Notes under the pieces: generated by a model | Database searches by the model: none | Told to the model about the DNA's origin: nothing | The model's input: the letters and a program-made list of their open reading frames with translations, nothing else | Position numbers and translations under genes: made by a program | Shown here: one piece after another, positions 12,950-25,385 of the stretch | Position numbering within the stretch: position 1 is the stretch's first letter | Layout: each line of letters begins with the position of its first letter | Assembly (NCBI GenBank): GCA_037039925.1 | Contig: JAXRKP010000311.1 | Span: forward strand, 208,501-272,500 | Origin: Doris montereyensis | Lineage: Eukaryota > Mollusca > Gastropoda > Nudibranchia > Dorididae | Direction: 5' to 3' | DNA: 64,000 nt

Positions 12950-13840
12950 ATATTCTTAGTCGATCTATCACTGCGAAGCATTTGACGGAACAGGCGATTG
13001 TTTCAAATTGAAGCCAGAGGTCTTATCGCATGCGCTGTCTTAGCAGTCTTACTCTTACTAATACTACTCCATCATCGACATTTTCTCTTTCTCTTGGAAT
13101 TCTACCACTGCACTCAATCACTCGAGCCAGAAAAACACATAATGTGAGCACATGTCAGCAGTCAGTTATTAGTAATAATAAAAATAATATACGCAAGACC
13201 ATTACGATGAAAATCCTGTCAGGGGAGGTAACTGAGCATTTGCGTAAGTCAATTTTTTTACATTTTAATACAAATAACATAATAGGTCCCTTGAACATCG
13301 GCTTACGCAGCATCTGCTGTGACTAGTGTAACTGCCAAGTTTCATTCTGATTGGTTGAAATCTACTTCCTTTTTATAGCCCATAATTCCAGGCTCCACTG
13401 CTTTTTTAAGAGTGCTAATCTGCTATGGTCTCATAGGGTTGAATTGTTCTTTTACCAATGCAAGCCCAAGTACAGTATGACAAAAGAGATTGTGTAGACT
13501 TGCAATTTTTATTTGGATTAGTTTAACTCTTACTACTTTTACTTTCCGCCTGAAATTCAATAACTTTGAATATTTAATTAACTGTCAAATCATGATCTTA
13601 TTCTTCCTTAACTTATTTGGTGGTATCCAAACCAATGTACTATTTACGGAAGTAGTCTGTTTATGTGACCTTTTAAAAATGTGGCATATTTGACCCAGCT
13701 GTTTAAACTGAATGCTTTGTGAGAATAATAATAACATGAGAATTTTACAATAAAGCAATTTCATTTTGCTATATTAAAAATCTTGTTTGTTTCCTTGACT
13801 CCTTTTAATTGTGCATAAAAATGTGAAAGTAAAATGAGTA
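12950..13840. other. intergenic DNA, nothing recognised
   Basis: Low-complexity AT-rich sequence with no splice-bordered ORF and no internal copy elsewhere in the window. Confidence 0.5.
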
Positions 13841-13869
13841 AAACATTAAAAATGCACGGCAGTTTCCAC

Positions 13870-14245
13870 TTGCTTCACTAAGAAGTATGGCCTTTGATAA
13901 TCAATGTCAATAGGCAATCCTGTAACAATTGCTGTCACTGTCACTGCTACGTCCAGGCTAATTGTTTCTTGAGGAAAGTATGGATGCCCAGCCACACTTC
14001 CTTCCCCTCTGATTTTTGCCTGTTCTATTTTTATACAAAGTAATGAATCGTTCAATGAGTCTGAGGCGCAAGAGGTTGTAGGGGTATCTCTAAATAAATA
14101 AGCCTTTGGTAGGAATTCAATTTTGCCAGGGTGGCGACTGAATGGCCTGCGCTTTTTAGGCAAAGGCACATGGGACCTCCTAGATTATTGTCTGTCTCCG
14201 AAATGACCAGGCACTCATTTTATCCTGCCTACCACAGGATAAGAA
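13870..14245 (+). repeat. dispersed repeat family 4, first copy
   Basis: This stretch and 24740-25075 share long similar segments in the same orientation: AATTGCTGTCACTGTCACTG, TTGCCAGGGTGGCG, GGCAAAGGCACATGGGAC and CAAGGCACTCATT-like blocks. A third fragment (GGCCTTTGATAATCAATGTC) recurs at 14503-14545. The minus-strand ORF here is not conserved between copies, so I call it a repeat and not a gene. Confidence 0.7.
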
Positions 14246-14784
14246 AGTGGGGAAACCTGAGAAAAAGGATTTCAAATTCAAGCCTGTGATTCAAAACCTC
14301 CACCTTTTGACTTGGTAGGTGAGTATCGTACCTACAGTGACCTATCCGCTCCTTACTAAGACAGACTCATTGAAATATACCTTGTACCAGGTAAGATCAA
14401 ACTTTTTCAGTTATTTTACTATATATCATTGTTAGATTGGCTTCATACCTAAACTAACTTTCTTGACTTTAACTTTGGGAAAGCTGTGTGCCAAGTCTTA
14501 GTATGGCCTTTGATAATCAATGTCAATAGGCAATCCTTTACGTCCAATACATAATTACTTTTACTGACTAAACAAATCTGCTCTTATTTTTACAAAATAA
14601 AGGTTACACAAATACATTTTAATAATAATTTTCTGTTAAAAATAATTTCCCCAAAAATCAAAAATACATGTATAACTATTACATGCACTTAAGTTATAAA
14701 GTTACTAAAGCATTAATAATAATAAAATATGAATTTATAAGGCGCATTATCTTAGCATTAAAAGCTCTATGCGCGAAAAAAAAA

Positions 14785-14856
14785 AATTGAGTTGGATTAG
14801 ACTGAATGTTTGATTAACGGTGGTAGACTGTTTATATAGCAATCATAAGCACATTG
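14785..14856 (+). repeat. 68-bp dispersed duplicate, copy A
   Basis: The segment containing GAGTTGGATTAGACTGAATG and TTTATATAGCAATCATAAGC is repeated almost exactly at 16361-16427. It is preceded by an AAT-rich, TATAAGGCGCATTA-type fragment. Confidence 0.75.
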
Positions 14857-15424
14857 AGAAGGTTAAAAAAAAAAAGCTCTCAGAAAATATTTCCCATAAT
14901 AAAACAACCTTCAACTATCACAAAAGCATTCAAGCAAATACACAAACAAAATCTGTTCTGCAATTGTCCAAAACAAGATGAATAAAAAAATTCTACTCGA
15001 CTTGAAATGGTAGGTAGATCAGTGATATTTTATTTTAAACATTTTTACTAGCAACACTCATATCACAATGGAATGCCAGTTTTATTTACATAAAATTTGA
15101 CAAGTTTCGGTAAGTCACCACCATTTCAACATAATATAATATAATATCTGAATCCTGTATCGTAAATTTCAAATCATATCATTTCATACAATATGTAGTC
15201 TAATGACATTAATTCGACACTCCGTCACCGCATAAAATGTCAGATTAGATGGTTTGTCGTATAAGCGAACACGTCACAGAGATAAGTTTGCAGGAGCTGA
15301 AATTGAAATCTCACAGACATCATATTTCAAAGTACTCACAGTAAACTGTAATATGTTTATATTCTTTGCAGAGTTTGCGATATGTTGGTAATTCACAAAT
15401 CGGATAAAAGAAAGAAAGAGAGGA

Positions 15425-15945
<521 letters not shown>

Positions 15946-16340
15946 TTATGTATAGCATAGGCTATTAGCAGTCCTGGCTGGCTCGGCTGGTCTCCAGAAA
16001 TGAAAGGTGTGAAAACATGATATCACTGATAAGTTGAGGTCATATCCGTTTATCGCCGACCGTCTTCATGGTTCATGCTTCAATTCATTTCAAAGGACTG
16101 AATTTGACACGGTGGCCATGTGGTAAGCAATACCTGTACATGTGAATTAGTTTTTGGAAATCCCCTTGCTTTTTGCCAAAGTTCCTGATTGCTGTGAAAT
16201 ATTTTGGAAGCATGTGAAAGTCCTATGTCGGATTAATGGACCACCTAATAACTACAAAGTACCAAATTGTTGCTGAGTGAAAATGAGTATTGGAGTTGGA
16301 ATAACGAATTGTTGGATCTCTTAAAGTGAAGAAAGAGAAA

Positions 16341-16346
16341 TTTATT
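16341..16346 (-). promoter_or_regulatory. candidate polyadenylation signal of TRAPPC10
   Basis: TTTATT on the plus strand gives AATAAA on the minus strand about 335 bp after the TRAPPC10 stop codon. The hexamer is common in AT-rich DNA, so this is a suggestion only. Confidence 0.3.
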
Positions 16347-16495
16347 TGATTCCCAATGATTGAGTTGGATTAGACTGAATGTTTGATTAACAGTGGTAGA
16401 CTGTTTATATAGCAATCATAAGCATACAAAAACATGATGCCAGACATGTTCAATAAACTTCAATTTCGAATAATTAAAAAAGATAAAAATAAAAC

Positions 16496-16573
16496 GACCT
16501 GGATGTGGAATTGAATTCGGGCCTCCTGGCTGGTGGCCACAGACACTCTTCTGACTGAGCTACGGTGTCTTCA
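16496..16573 (-). repeat. tRNA-like SINE head or tRNA pseudogene
   Basis: On the minus strand GACACCGTAGCTCAGTCAGA carries an A-box-like block. About 35 bp later GGCCCGAATTCAATTCC resembles a B box. Acceptor-stem pairing is not convincing, so it is not called a working tRNA. Confidence 0.55.
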
Positions 16574-16679
16574 ATGTACAGCAACATAATAAACATGCAG
16601 GACGAAATCGTTCGCTTTGTTACAATTCATAAATGGCCATTATCAAGCCATAAGAATTTACAACTGGTTCGCATTGCAT

Positions 16680-16936
16680 TCATTCTCTGACAAGAGACAC
16701 CTCAATGTCAGGAGTGGTTTTGCAGGGATACACATGAATCTGTCGACTTCTACTTTCATTGTATACTTGACCTGGAGCAAATTCCAAAAGGTGTGTGTTA
16801 AGCTGACCAGCTGACAATGAGGAAGATGATATGTCCGAGTCTGTCCTTTCCTTGGACCAAGTCTTGGGTGCCGGCTTAAGTGGGGCAGAGTCATCTTCAG
16901 AACCATCTCCTTCATCAATATCTATCTTGGCTATCT
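16680..16936 (-). CDS. TRAPPC10: TRAPPC10 terminal coding exon
   Basis: The acceptor AAACAG at 16942-16937 leads into EIAKIDIDEGDGSEDD, a Ser/Asp-rich linker, and ends with the conserved C-terminal block FAPGQVYN followed by HVYP and IEVSLVRE. The stop is at 16680-16682. Human TRAPPC10 ends with a matching block (AGQVFN, then LEVSVT). The first two bases complete the codon split from the 18.1 kb exon, so the phase agrees. The exon is intact. Confidence 0.92.
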
Positions 16937-18098
16937 CTGTTTGCAAAATGGAAACAAAAGATTTTCTTTAATAGGCCTCTATACATGTACAGGGTTTTCC
17001 CAACAGTAATATATGGACGTGAGGCACGGACAATGGTAAAAAATGATGAGGAAAGAATCACACCAACAGTTTTCAGATGAAATGTTACAGACCCATGCTA
17101 AGAATTCCATGGACAGACAAAATTGCAGGATTTATTTTCGGCTTAAAATAAAATATTTCTATGTTGACAACACTCCTGGTGCTTTTATACAAATCCATCC
17201 TCTAAAGTGTTATCTTTTTTCATTGACTTGTTCGGGTGGGCATACTAGAAACAGTAATACTAGTAGGAAAAAATAATGCATTGTCAAGAAAACCAACAAA
17301 ATTTTGTAAATCAACTCTTCTCTATTTTCATTGCCTTTTTTTTTTTACAAATTGTCAAAGGAAAATATTGTCCATCAAAAAAGATATGTCCCCCCCTTTT
17401 CAACCAAATTCAGTTCTCAAATAGATCAAAACGCCTTAAAATGTGAATGAGAAATGCATAGAAATTCATTTATGCCAACATCTATTAAGCTCTTGTAAAC
17501 CTGTAGTTATTTTTTTCTTTGCAAATGCAATACTGTCTCCTTTGTTTTTATCACAATGTCAGCGCTTACTAATCACCACGTCTTTCCACTGTTGTTATCT
17601 ATTATCATTTATCTAATATCATTTTTGAACATCCTATTTTGGACAACAAACTTCTTGAATCTTAAATCTTAAATCTTGAATCTTGAATTTCGAAAACTAG
17701 AAGGAAAAAGAAAGAGGGTCTAACTGACAAAAAGATGGAAAGAAAACAAAGAAACAAGAAAGAATGGACAGGAAGGACCGTGAGAGAGGCCGGAAGAGCT
17801 GCCATGAACAGTGGGAATTTCCGTATGATTAAATTGGAGGCTATGGATGGACAGGCTTTGTCTAACTGATGCCCATATAAAGCCCGACTGAAATTTTCAG
17901 TATATTTGCATGGCAAGTCTTGAAAACAGAGAATACACTGTCCAGGAGAAACTCAATGTCTTAAAAAGGAATTTTAAACAGGCAAATTTCTCTTAAACAT
18001 CAATTATTTCTATTCTACAGAGGTTCTTATGATTGTCCAGGACTCAAGCTGTAACTAATATAAAAATATGAACTGAAAGTACTGAAACATGTGCTTAC
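16937..18098 (-). other. TRAPPC10 last intron
   Basis: AT-rich intron. An imprecise run of CTTGAATCTTAAATCTT lies near 17655-17690. Nothing else is recognised. Confidence 0.6.
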
Positions 18099-18215
18099 CT
18101 TCCAAGTGATCGGAATATTTGTACAGCGTGACTAAAGGAAAGTGTAGGAAACCAGGCTGCATGGGCACCACATCCAACACAATGCGATGTTTTCCTTCTT
18201 TCATTGTGAATACAC
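18099..18215 (-). CDS. TRAPPC10: TRAPPC10 penultimate exon
   Basis: It encodes GVFTMKEGKHRIVLDVVPMQ and then PLVTLYKYSDHLE. This matches the C-terminal beta-rich part of TRAPPC10 (human counterpart HRVHMEVMPL..LPLPDVRLFKYL). The acceptor is ATGACAG and the donor GTAAGC. Phase 1 in and phase 1 out agree with both neighbours. Intact. Confidence 0.92.
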
Positions 18216-18275
18216 CTGTCATGTAAGAATAAGAATGTACATTAGTACAATCAAAACTCAACTTCCATATAGTCA

Positions 18276-18534
18276 GTGAAACTGCCTAAATGTGCAAATC
18301 CCGATATCTGGGATATGAGATTTGTCACTAAAATAATCAAATACATGCTTCTTTCGTGTCTTTATAAATATTGGGGGCCTTGAACCAATAGAAAAGCTCA
18401 TTTCATCCACATCTAAACAAAGATTTCCATTTTTCTTCCAAAGAGCATAGCATAGCATTCAATTACTTATGATGTTTTTTGCTTCTCCTGAAAAGTTACG
18501 TCAGAAGCGGATTAGCGTGTTTAGACAATTTCAC
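18276..18534. mobile_element. MITE family 2, copy A
   Basis: Inverted ends: the left GTGAAACTGCCTAAATGTGC pairs with the right end, whose reverse complement is GTGAAATTGTCTAAACACGC. A second, shorter copy lies at 45045-45291 in the opposite orientation, sharing ATATTTATAAAG, CAAGCATGTATTTGATCATT and CTTCTCCTGAAAA-like blocks. The 259-bp interior is non-coding. It sits in a TRAPPC10 intron. Confidence 0.75.
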
Positions 18535-18984
18535 AGACGATATTAGTATTATGTTATTGTTTCTTACTTACATAAATGACTGAAAAAAGACAATGGAGTG
18601 ATACAAAAGTATTGTTATATAATATTGTACGAGGGGGTGAGATGCAATAACCGCTATATCCAGAAAAGATAACTTGAGAAAATCAAGTTTGTCTTCCCTT
18701 AGTTCTAAACAAAGCCCGATCAATTTGATGTTTAGAGCCAAATTATAATATTTGAACAAAAAATGATTTCATCTCATAAATCATTGTATAAGTCGGAAGA
18801 CTCTTCAGAAAAGTTTGAGATGGTGAAAAAATTCAATGTAATAATGGCGCATAGCGGGTTTAGCATCTCACCCCCTTATATATTTACAGTGGATGCAGTT
18901 GCATAAATCAATGACTTGAGTGTTTTGAAAAAGTCAGGATCAAAAGCAAAAAGTAAGAATTTACCGATACTGGGTTCTCGTTGA

Positions 18985-19260
18985 GTATTCAAGGATTATT
19001 GTAGGGAAGCTTGTTGGCAGTGGATGCATGATTAACCTCATCTTTGCTCCCGATGGGGCTAGTGGAGGATGACTTTGAAGATTTGGACAAAACTTCATCG
19101 GTGGGGTCTTTTGTATAAAGGATTAGGGAACATGATTTTATCTTGAAGAAGGGAGTTTCCAAAGATAGGAATAAGTGGAAGTCTGTTGTTCGTGGCCTAC
19201 ACGCTGGTATAGGGTGAAAAGGCAATGATGATGATGATGATACAAAGAGTGACAAACAAA
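18985..19260 (+). mobile_element. LINE 3' end, copy A
   Basis: Plus-strand reading gives KDRNKWKSVVRGLHA, a typical C-terminus of a LINE reverse-transcriptase ORF, followed by a stop and a GAT trinucleotide tail (about 19226-19242). A related copy lies at 31075-31256. The preceding GCTAGTGGAGGATGAC is shared by both. Confidence 0.7.
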
Positions 19261-19492
19261 CTTTTCTTTCAAAGCTAGGAATAGGAAGATACTAATAATA
19301 TCACTGAGGTGACTACCCTGGCCAATGAGAAAATATGACAGGCCTCGCTCACTAGTGATCAACGGACTATTTCCCAAAGTAGTGGAGTAAGTACAAAACT
19401 TGAAACTTTGTTGCCATAAAGAAATGGCAGATCCTATAATACATAAATCATATAGAAAATAAAACAAACACGAAGACAAATAATAATTATTA

Positions 19493-19646
19493 CAGCAGTC
19501 TCTGCTTAAGAGAGGCTGTTCTACCTAAGAGTAGCCTCCCTTCACCCAGTATTCAGTATTTGCCTAAGAGACCATCCGGCTAAGAGTAAGACTAAGAGCC
19601 CACATTTGTTGTCTCCGAGGACCGCCCACTTAGGTGGAGACCACTG
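19493..19646. mobile_element. 154-bp pogo/Tigger-type MITE
   Basis: The left end CAGCAGTCTCTGCTTAAG and the right end (reverse complement CAGTGGTCTCCACCTAAG) form inverted repeats, flanked by TA on both sides (19491-19492, 19647-19648). It is too short to code. The pattern matches small non-autonomous pogo-class elements. Confidence 0.72.
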
Positions 19647-19744
19647 TAGTATTAGCTTCATAGAGTGACACATTAAAATGACGCTCTTATCCTTGACAAG
19701 TTCAATGTAGTGAGTGTAGAGACACACTTCTTCATACACTCTTG

Positions 19745-20092
19745 TATTTTTAAAAAATTTTTTTATTTGATTTGATTTACCTACATCCACAACTAAGGTG
19801 ATCTCAGGGTTTTGGTAGGATTTTTACTTTTGCCCGGACTGCCATGTAAAAACAGCCAAGGGATCTTTAAAGTGCAGAGTAGTGTTGTGATCTGCACATG
19901 GGACCTCTTTTTTATCGTCTGTCTCGATGGGACTAGGAGCCGATCCACCTACCTGGACGACACATGGGTAGATTTAAATGAGAAAAAAACTCAGAAAATT
20001 TTTCAATCGTTGGTGAGCTCGAACCCACTGACCTTTTGGTTTGAGAGGCCGACATCTTGCCTATGGACTCACCGAGTTCCGGACACTTGTTA
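19745..20092 (-). repeat. tRNA-derived SINE, family 1, minus copy
   Basis: Read on the minus strand it has the tRNA-like head (CGGAACTCGGTGAGTCC, and a B-box-like GGTTCGAGC context) and the conserved AGACAGACGATAAAAAAGAG core. It ends GTGGATGTAGGTAAATCAAA with an AAATC-type tail. It is one of the longest copies of the family here. Confidence 0.85.
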
Positions 20093-20158
20093 GGATAAAA
20101 TATCATCCGTGTAATGATATGTTACTTCTATCCAAGACTGGAAAACAGTAAAAAATAC

Positions 20159-20346
20159 CTGAGGACTTTCCACCAATGGCCCAGATTGAACCGTTCGCCT
20201 TGACGGTGTATGCCAGCTTGGATCCATCTAACAGCAAGCCGCTCTCTAATTGCTTCACCCTGATGTCTAAAATGGCAGACTCTCCCCGTGATGCAAGATT
20301 TGTTTTCTTCCATGCTTGATACTTCATACGACAGAGCATACTGCGT
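20159..20346 (-). CDS. TRAPPC10: TRAPPC10 exon before the penultimate one
   Basis: The exon has acceptor CTACTAG and donor GTATTT. The phase-consistent frame is open throughout and ends ILDIRVKQLESG, then AYTVKANGSIWAIGGKSSG, which matches TRAPPC10 (human ..LMYEVVDNSSNWAVCGKSCG). The first third resembles the family better in another frame (SYEVSSMEENKSCITGRVC, like human MEYCRTGSLCSLEVL). That switch would need one extra T in a TTTT run and one missing base near the start. Phase 1 at the donor agrees with the next exon. Confidence 0.82.
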
Positions 20347-20489
20347 CTAGTAGACAAAGGCAAATCAAGAGTGAATATTCAATTAAAATGCTTGCTCCTG
20401 CTCATAGATCTGAATCACCAGAAAAAAATAAATATTAAAAAATGTTGTGGATAACGGTGCATTTGACAGTTAATTTTGATATCAGCGCC

Positions 20490-20725
20490 ATAGTTGTCGG
20501 TAGCTGAGTGGTTAGGCTGCCAGACTGGGGATCATGAGGTCTCAGGTTAAAAACCCAGCAGAGCTAGGCCCAACGATGTGTTCCTTGGAAAAGACACTTG
20601 AATCTGACCTGCCGGGTTGGTAGCGCTGTAGCAGGTTATAGGCAAACGCTGGAGCCGTATTGTTTAAGCATTTGAAAACAATGGTTGCACCCGTTGCTCA
20701 ACAGGAACCTAGTGCAGCTATCGGA
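20490..20725 (+). repeat. tRNA-derived SINE, family 2
   Basis: The head GTCGGTAGCTGAGTGGTTAG carries an A-box-like block, followed by GATCATGAGGTCTCAGGTT. The body has TCCTTGGAAAAGACACTTGA. Related copies lie at 25100-25380 and 32555-32760, with fragments at 5850-5975 and 36865-36990. Confidence 0.82.
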
Positions 20726-20984
20726 GGAGAGCAGAAAGCGTCGTCTTTCTTTTTCTTCTGGAGAACGTTGTTTTGGAGTTTCTGTAGGCGTTTAAGCTGT
20801 ACTTGCAGAAAACCAAAAAACTAATGAATTGCAGTTCTCGATCTTTGAGAAATTCAAAGATAGGATAAACATGTTGCACGCTTGTCATCTGTATCTGATG
20901 GTCCTGATGTTTTTAAGGGTGATTATGACACATGTTCCTATCTGACAAATGTAACTGTCCATTGATAAATCACTGTCGAGGATA

Positions 20985-21925
<941 letters not shown>

Positions 21926-22059
21926 ATATTAATATCATAAAGAATGGGAAGAGAATAAACGATGTCAACATTTTAGAAAGTTCTCCGATTAGCAGTTAAC
22001 CATAGATTGGTAAATATCACAAATGTTTTTCTCCTTCTCCATGGTCACAAGAATTTTAC

Positions 22060-22213
22060 CTGAAAATCCTGGATTGTAAACTTGACCATGGAAAATCTCG
22101 AGATTGTTTGTTATCATGGTACTTGAGCTGCACAGAAAATCTCAGATCCAGTACTGGCAAGATCGGAATGTTACCCAATGCAGTTGCCATAGAAATGACA
22201 CTGCTGGTGTTTG
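22060..22213 (-). CDS. TRAPPC10: TRAPPC10 exon
   Basis: From acceptor CTGTTAG it encodes QTPAVSFLWQLHW (human KQSVFFVWELKW). After a one-base break near GTAACATT it continues ILPVLDLRFSVQLKYH (human PPPSLHCRFSV). The donor is CAG/GTAAAA. Restoring one base gives the right length for phase 0 in and phase 2 out. Confidence 0.85.
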
Positions 22214-22672
22214 CTAACAGGTTGTTGGGAAAGCAATATGCAAACAAACGATTAAAACTAGGAATGTTTGATATGGTAAGGAGGCAATGGCAGAGAAGAA
22301 AAAAAAAAAAAAATAAAAATAAAAAAAACAATAGAATTTAAATAACATTTTTATTCTACTATAGATAATTCCTTCTTTGACATACCTGTCAGCTAACTGT
22401 TTGAAATGTATGTACATTTTTTTCCTTCTTAAAAAAATTAAACCTAAAGCCTTTTTTTTCTCTGATCCTGATAAACAGCATGTTGTAACAATATCTTTTT
22501 CAAGCCTTCGAGATTCATGTGAAAAAGAAGCCACAGAGATAAAATATCATATCATATCAATTAATTTTTCTGCTGTGATTATTTAGCATGAGCATTATGT
22601 CAACAAACACAATGTAATTTCCTGTTAAAGGAAATAAAGAATACCTTATCTTATCTTAAAAACTCAACTTAC

Positions 22673-22799
22673 ATAAGATCGGCTAGAATCGTTCTTCAGC
22701 ACTAATTCGACATCCGGGCATTCGATGGCTTGCAACTTGGCATTGGAGAGCAGAAATCGTGACAGTGTGTTGCCATGGACGCAAATTTGAACAAATTTA
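22673..22799 (-). CDS. TRAPPC10: TRAPPC10 exon
   Basis: It encodes KFVQICVHGNTLSRFLLSNA followed by QAIECPDVELVLKN, matching human RKYVQVCVQNLSELDFQLSD. The acceptor is CCCTCCAG and the donor GTAAGT. Entry at phase 2 (completing CA+T) and exit at phase 0 agree with both neighbours. Intact. Confidence 0.9.
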
Positions 22800-22964
22800 C
22801 TGGAGGGAATACACACAGCAAGTAGAAATCCATACTTCAAAGAGAAACTATTGACAAAAAAACAAGCCCGCTATTATCTGTCATGAATACGGCAAAGATA
22901 GGAAATGTTAATTAATAGTAACATAGACTGACCAAGCTCACTACTCGTCTCATCTGACTGGTAT

Positions 22965-23222
22965 CATTGCCATGGGGGTAATTGTGCTTGTTATGTATTT
23001 ATGCTTCTATCTACCTAATTGCCACTGGGGGTAACTGTGCTTGTTATGTATTTATGCTTCTATCTAATTGCCACTGGGGTAATTGTGCTTGTTATGTATT
23101 TATGCTTCTATCTATCTAATTGCCACTGGGGTAACTGTGCTTGTTATGTATTTATGCTTCTATCTAATTGCCACTGGGGGTAATTGTGCTTGTTATGTAT
23201 TTATGCTTCTATCTATCTATTT
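22965..23222 (+). repeat. tandem repeat, unit about 55-60 bp
   Basis: Four to five copies of a unit built from ATTGCCACTGGGG, TAATTGTGCTTGTTATGTAT and TTATGCTTCTATCTA, differing in the number of CTAT steps. The hydrophobic plus-strand ORF is a product of the repetition. Confidence 0.9.
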
Positions 23223-23224
23223 TT

Positions 23225-23582
23225 ATTCCACAAGAGGGGACTGTGCTAGTCCAAAGACAAAGTGTTGACCTCTCAACCAAATGGTCACTGGGGTTCAAGC
23301 CTTTTACGGTTGACAAAAAATTCCTGAGTTTTCTTTTGAGTAAAACTCACCTCCTTTTTGGTCCACGAGGTGGACTTGGTAGTCCAATCCCATCAGAGAC
23401 AAACGATAACAAAAAAAGGAGGTTCCAATGTGCAGATCATAACAGTCTGTGAACATTAATCTAAAGATACCGTGGCTGTTTATAGGGAAATCGGGACAAA
23501 ATAACAAGAAATCCTACTAAAAACAGTCGGGGTTACCCTAATCTAAAGATAATGTGGGTCAAATCAAATCAAATCAAATCAT
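23225..23582 (+). repeat. tRNA-derived SINE, family 1
   Basis: Head with GGGGTTCAAGCC, core AGACAAACGATAACAAAAAA and CAGATCATAACAGTCTGTG, and a four-unit AAATC-type tail at about 23557-23580. It directly follows the tandem repeat ending at 23222. A C/T-rich tract comes after. Confidence 0.82.
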
Positions 23583-23693
23583 TCCATTCTGCTGTCTCCA
23601 TTCCCCTCCCCCCCCCCCCTCCTAAAAGTAAACTTAAAAGTCAATGTATTAGCGTGTAAACATTTGCAATAATGAATAACGAAGAGAACTCAC

Positions 23694-23795
23694 TGCTTTT
23701 TCATGGTATAGACCTTGTGGCTGACTGAGAAGGGATGAAGGAATTCAATCTCGTGCTCCATTATTTGATTCAAAAACCTCGACTTTCATCTTGAT
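23694..23795 (-). CDS. TRAPPC10: TRAPPC10 exon (5' border uncertain)
   Basis: It ends IMEHEIEFLHPFSVSHKVYT-MKK with donor CA/GTGAGT. This matches human STVIALTFSVPFRTTHSLLS. Upstream, KMKVEVFESN in another frame may belong to the same exon (human HKVSIDC), implying one single-base break. The exit phase agrees with the 22.7 kb exon. The acceptor is not certain. Confidence 0.75.
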
Positions 23796-24363
23796 CTTTA
23801 TCAGTGAAAGGCACAGAAGAGGCAAAACGAGGACCTTACAATAAGCGTGCTGGTAAAAGAAACTAGCGTTCACTCAAGTATCCCGTCTCCTCAACCGACC
23901 TTATTTGAAAGTTATTGTTAAAACACTCAATCAAGAAAGTATCTTCATAACACCCCGTCTTAATTTTAACCATTCTGGTAAAAAGAAATCAGTTTTGTTT
24001 TACATATCACATTAAAAAAATTACCTCCCCCTCCCCTCGAAAAAGAAACAAACAACATCCTCCCACACATACACCCAAGTGATCATGGTGAACAACAAAC
24101 TTGAGTCTTTAAAGACATCTTCAAACGACTATTCATTGCTACACATTTGGGAAAATCATTTTTCAAAATCACATTTTCTGGAGCGTATACATGTTTTCTT
24201 TAAAGTTATAACAATACATCACAATTTCAACTTACTCATTCAAATTTCATCTTTTAACTTTAATCAAAGCAAACCATGAATCAAATGATGACAAACAAAA
24301 CCAAAGACAAAAAAACAAAATCACAAGTTAAATGACTGAGTCAACAACCTTGTTTGATTTCAC

Positions 24364-24583
24364 TTGAGGTGCATCAGGCTTGAGGTTCATGTTAATGACA
24401 ACGGGGATATCACAACTGGTAAGTGGTGCCAATTCAGGTAGTGTTATGTCCCCTGATCCGGTCTTTTATTTAGGCTAAAAGGCGGAGAGGAAGTGATACT
24501 CAGGGTCGACCCTTCCGCTACACTGCCGGATCCCGATGTGAAAGTAAGGGTGGCATCTTGCTCCACTCCGGCAATGAACTCAT
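24364..24583 (-). CDS. TRAPPC10: TRAPPC10 exon
   Basis: The acceptor TGTCCAG leads into EFIAGVEQDATLTFTSGSGS (human DSLLAGIPQRVKFTVTTGH) and GSTLSITS. It then continues, one frame over, with DITLPELAPLTSCDIPVVIN (human VTSISLPVAPAYHVIEFELE). The break falls in a run of four G where five would restore the frame. A donor at GTGAAA gives phase 0. A second possible donor lies 15 bases further. Confidence 0.85.
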
Positions 24584-24739
24584 CTGGACAAACAGGTGAT
24601 AATGTGTGTGATAGTGATATAATCAATACTTGCAAAAAAAAACCTACGAAATTACTAAAAATGTTACTTACTATAAATACTATAAGGCCAAGACTTTTGG
24701 ATGGCTATAAAATTATATAATATTCATCTTACCTTTGGC

Positions 24740-25075
24740 TATATGGCCTTTTACGTCAATATTGCTGATCCTGTAACAGTTGCTGTCACTGTTACGCCTG
24801 GGCTAATTTTATTGTGAGGAATAGATGGATGCCAGCCACAACACTCCCTTCCCTTCTGATTGATTTTTCCTCTTCTACATATTCAGAGAAATGAATTGGT
24901 CTATTAAGCCTTTGGAAGGAATTCAATTTGCCAGGGTGGCGGCCGGAATGGTCTGCTCTTTTTCGATTTACAACCACCGAGGGTTCTTCAAATGCGCAAA
25001 GGCACATGGGACAACCTAGATTATCGTATCTCCGATAGGACAAGGCACTCATTCTACCCTGTCCACCTTTGCCTA
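24740..25075 (+). repeat. dispersed repeat family 4, second copy
   Basis: It shares ordered blocks with 13870-14245 (AACAGTTGCTGTCACTGTTA, GGAATTCAATTTGCCAGGG, AAAGGCACATGGGACAACC), extending its identification as a dispersed, non-coding repeat of about 340 bp. Confidence 0.72.
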
Positions 25076-25099
25076 ACTTTAAAATTATACTCATTTTAC

Positions 25100-25385
25100 C
25101 TTTGTGGCGTCGGTCGAGCGGTTAGGCTGTCAGACTAGGGATCATGAGGTCCTGGGTTCAATCCTAGCAAAGCTATTTCTGATGTCGTATTCTTTGGGAA
25201 AGATACTTCAAAACGCATATTTCCAACTCTACCCAGGTGCAAATGGGTACAAGCACCAGCTTGGGAAAAAACATGCATCAGACCAGTGTCCTGGCCAGGA
25301 AGTGATTATCGTCACCTGTTCCGCTTCACGCTATTCAAACTGGGATACGCTTTGGCTCTATTGGCTATAACGGCTTTGAAGAAAC
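25100..25385 (+). repeat. tRNA-derived SINE, family 2
   Basis: The head GGCGTCGGTCGAGCGGTTAG is followed by TCCTGGGTTCAATCC (B-box-like) and TTTGGGAAAGATACTTC. The 3' part GACCAGTGTCCTGGCCAGG ends near GGCTATAACGGC. Compare 20490-20725 and 32555-32760. Confidence 0.82.

Noticed and set aside
13846..14169. 107-codon minus-strand ORF (MPLPKKRRPFSRHPGKIEFL...)
   Set aside because: The same sequence recurs as a dispersed repeat at 24740-25075, where the frame is not kept.
16496..16573. Functional tRNA gene
   Set aside because: A- and B-box-like blocks exist, but I cannot pair the acceptor and T stems well enough; a SINE head or pseudogene is likelier.
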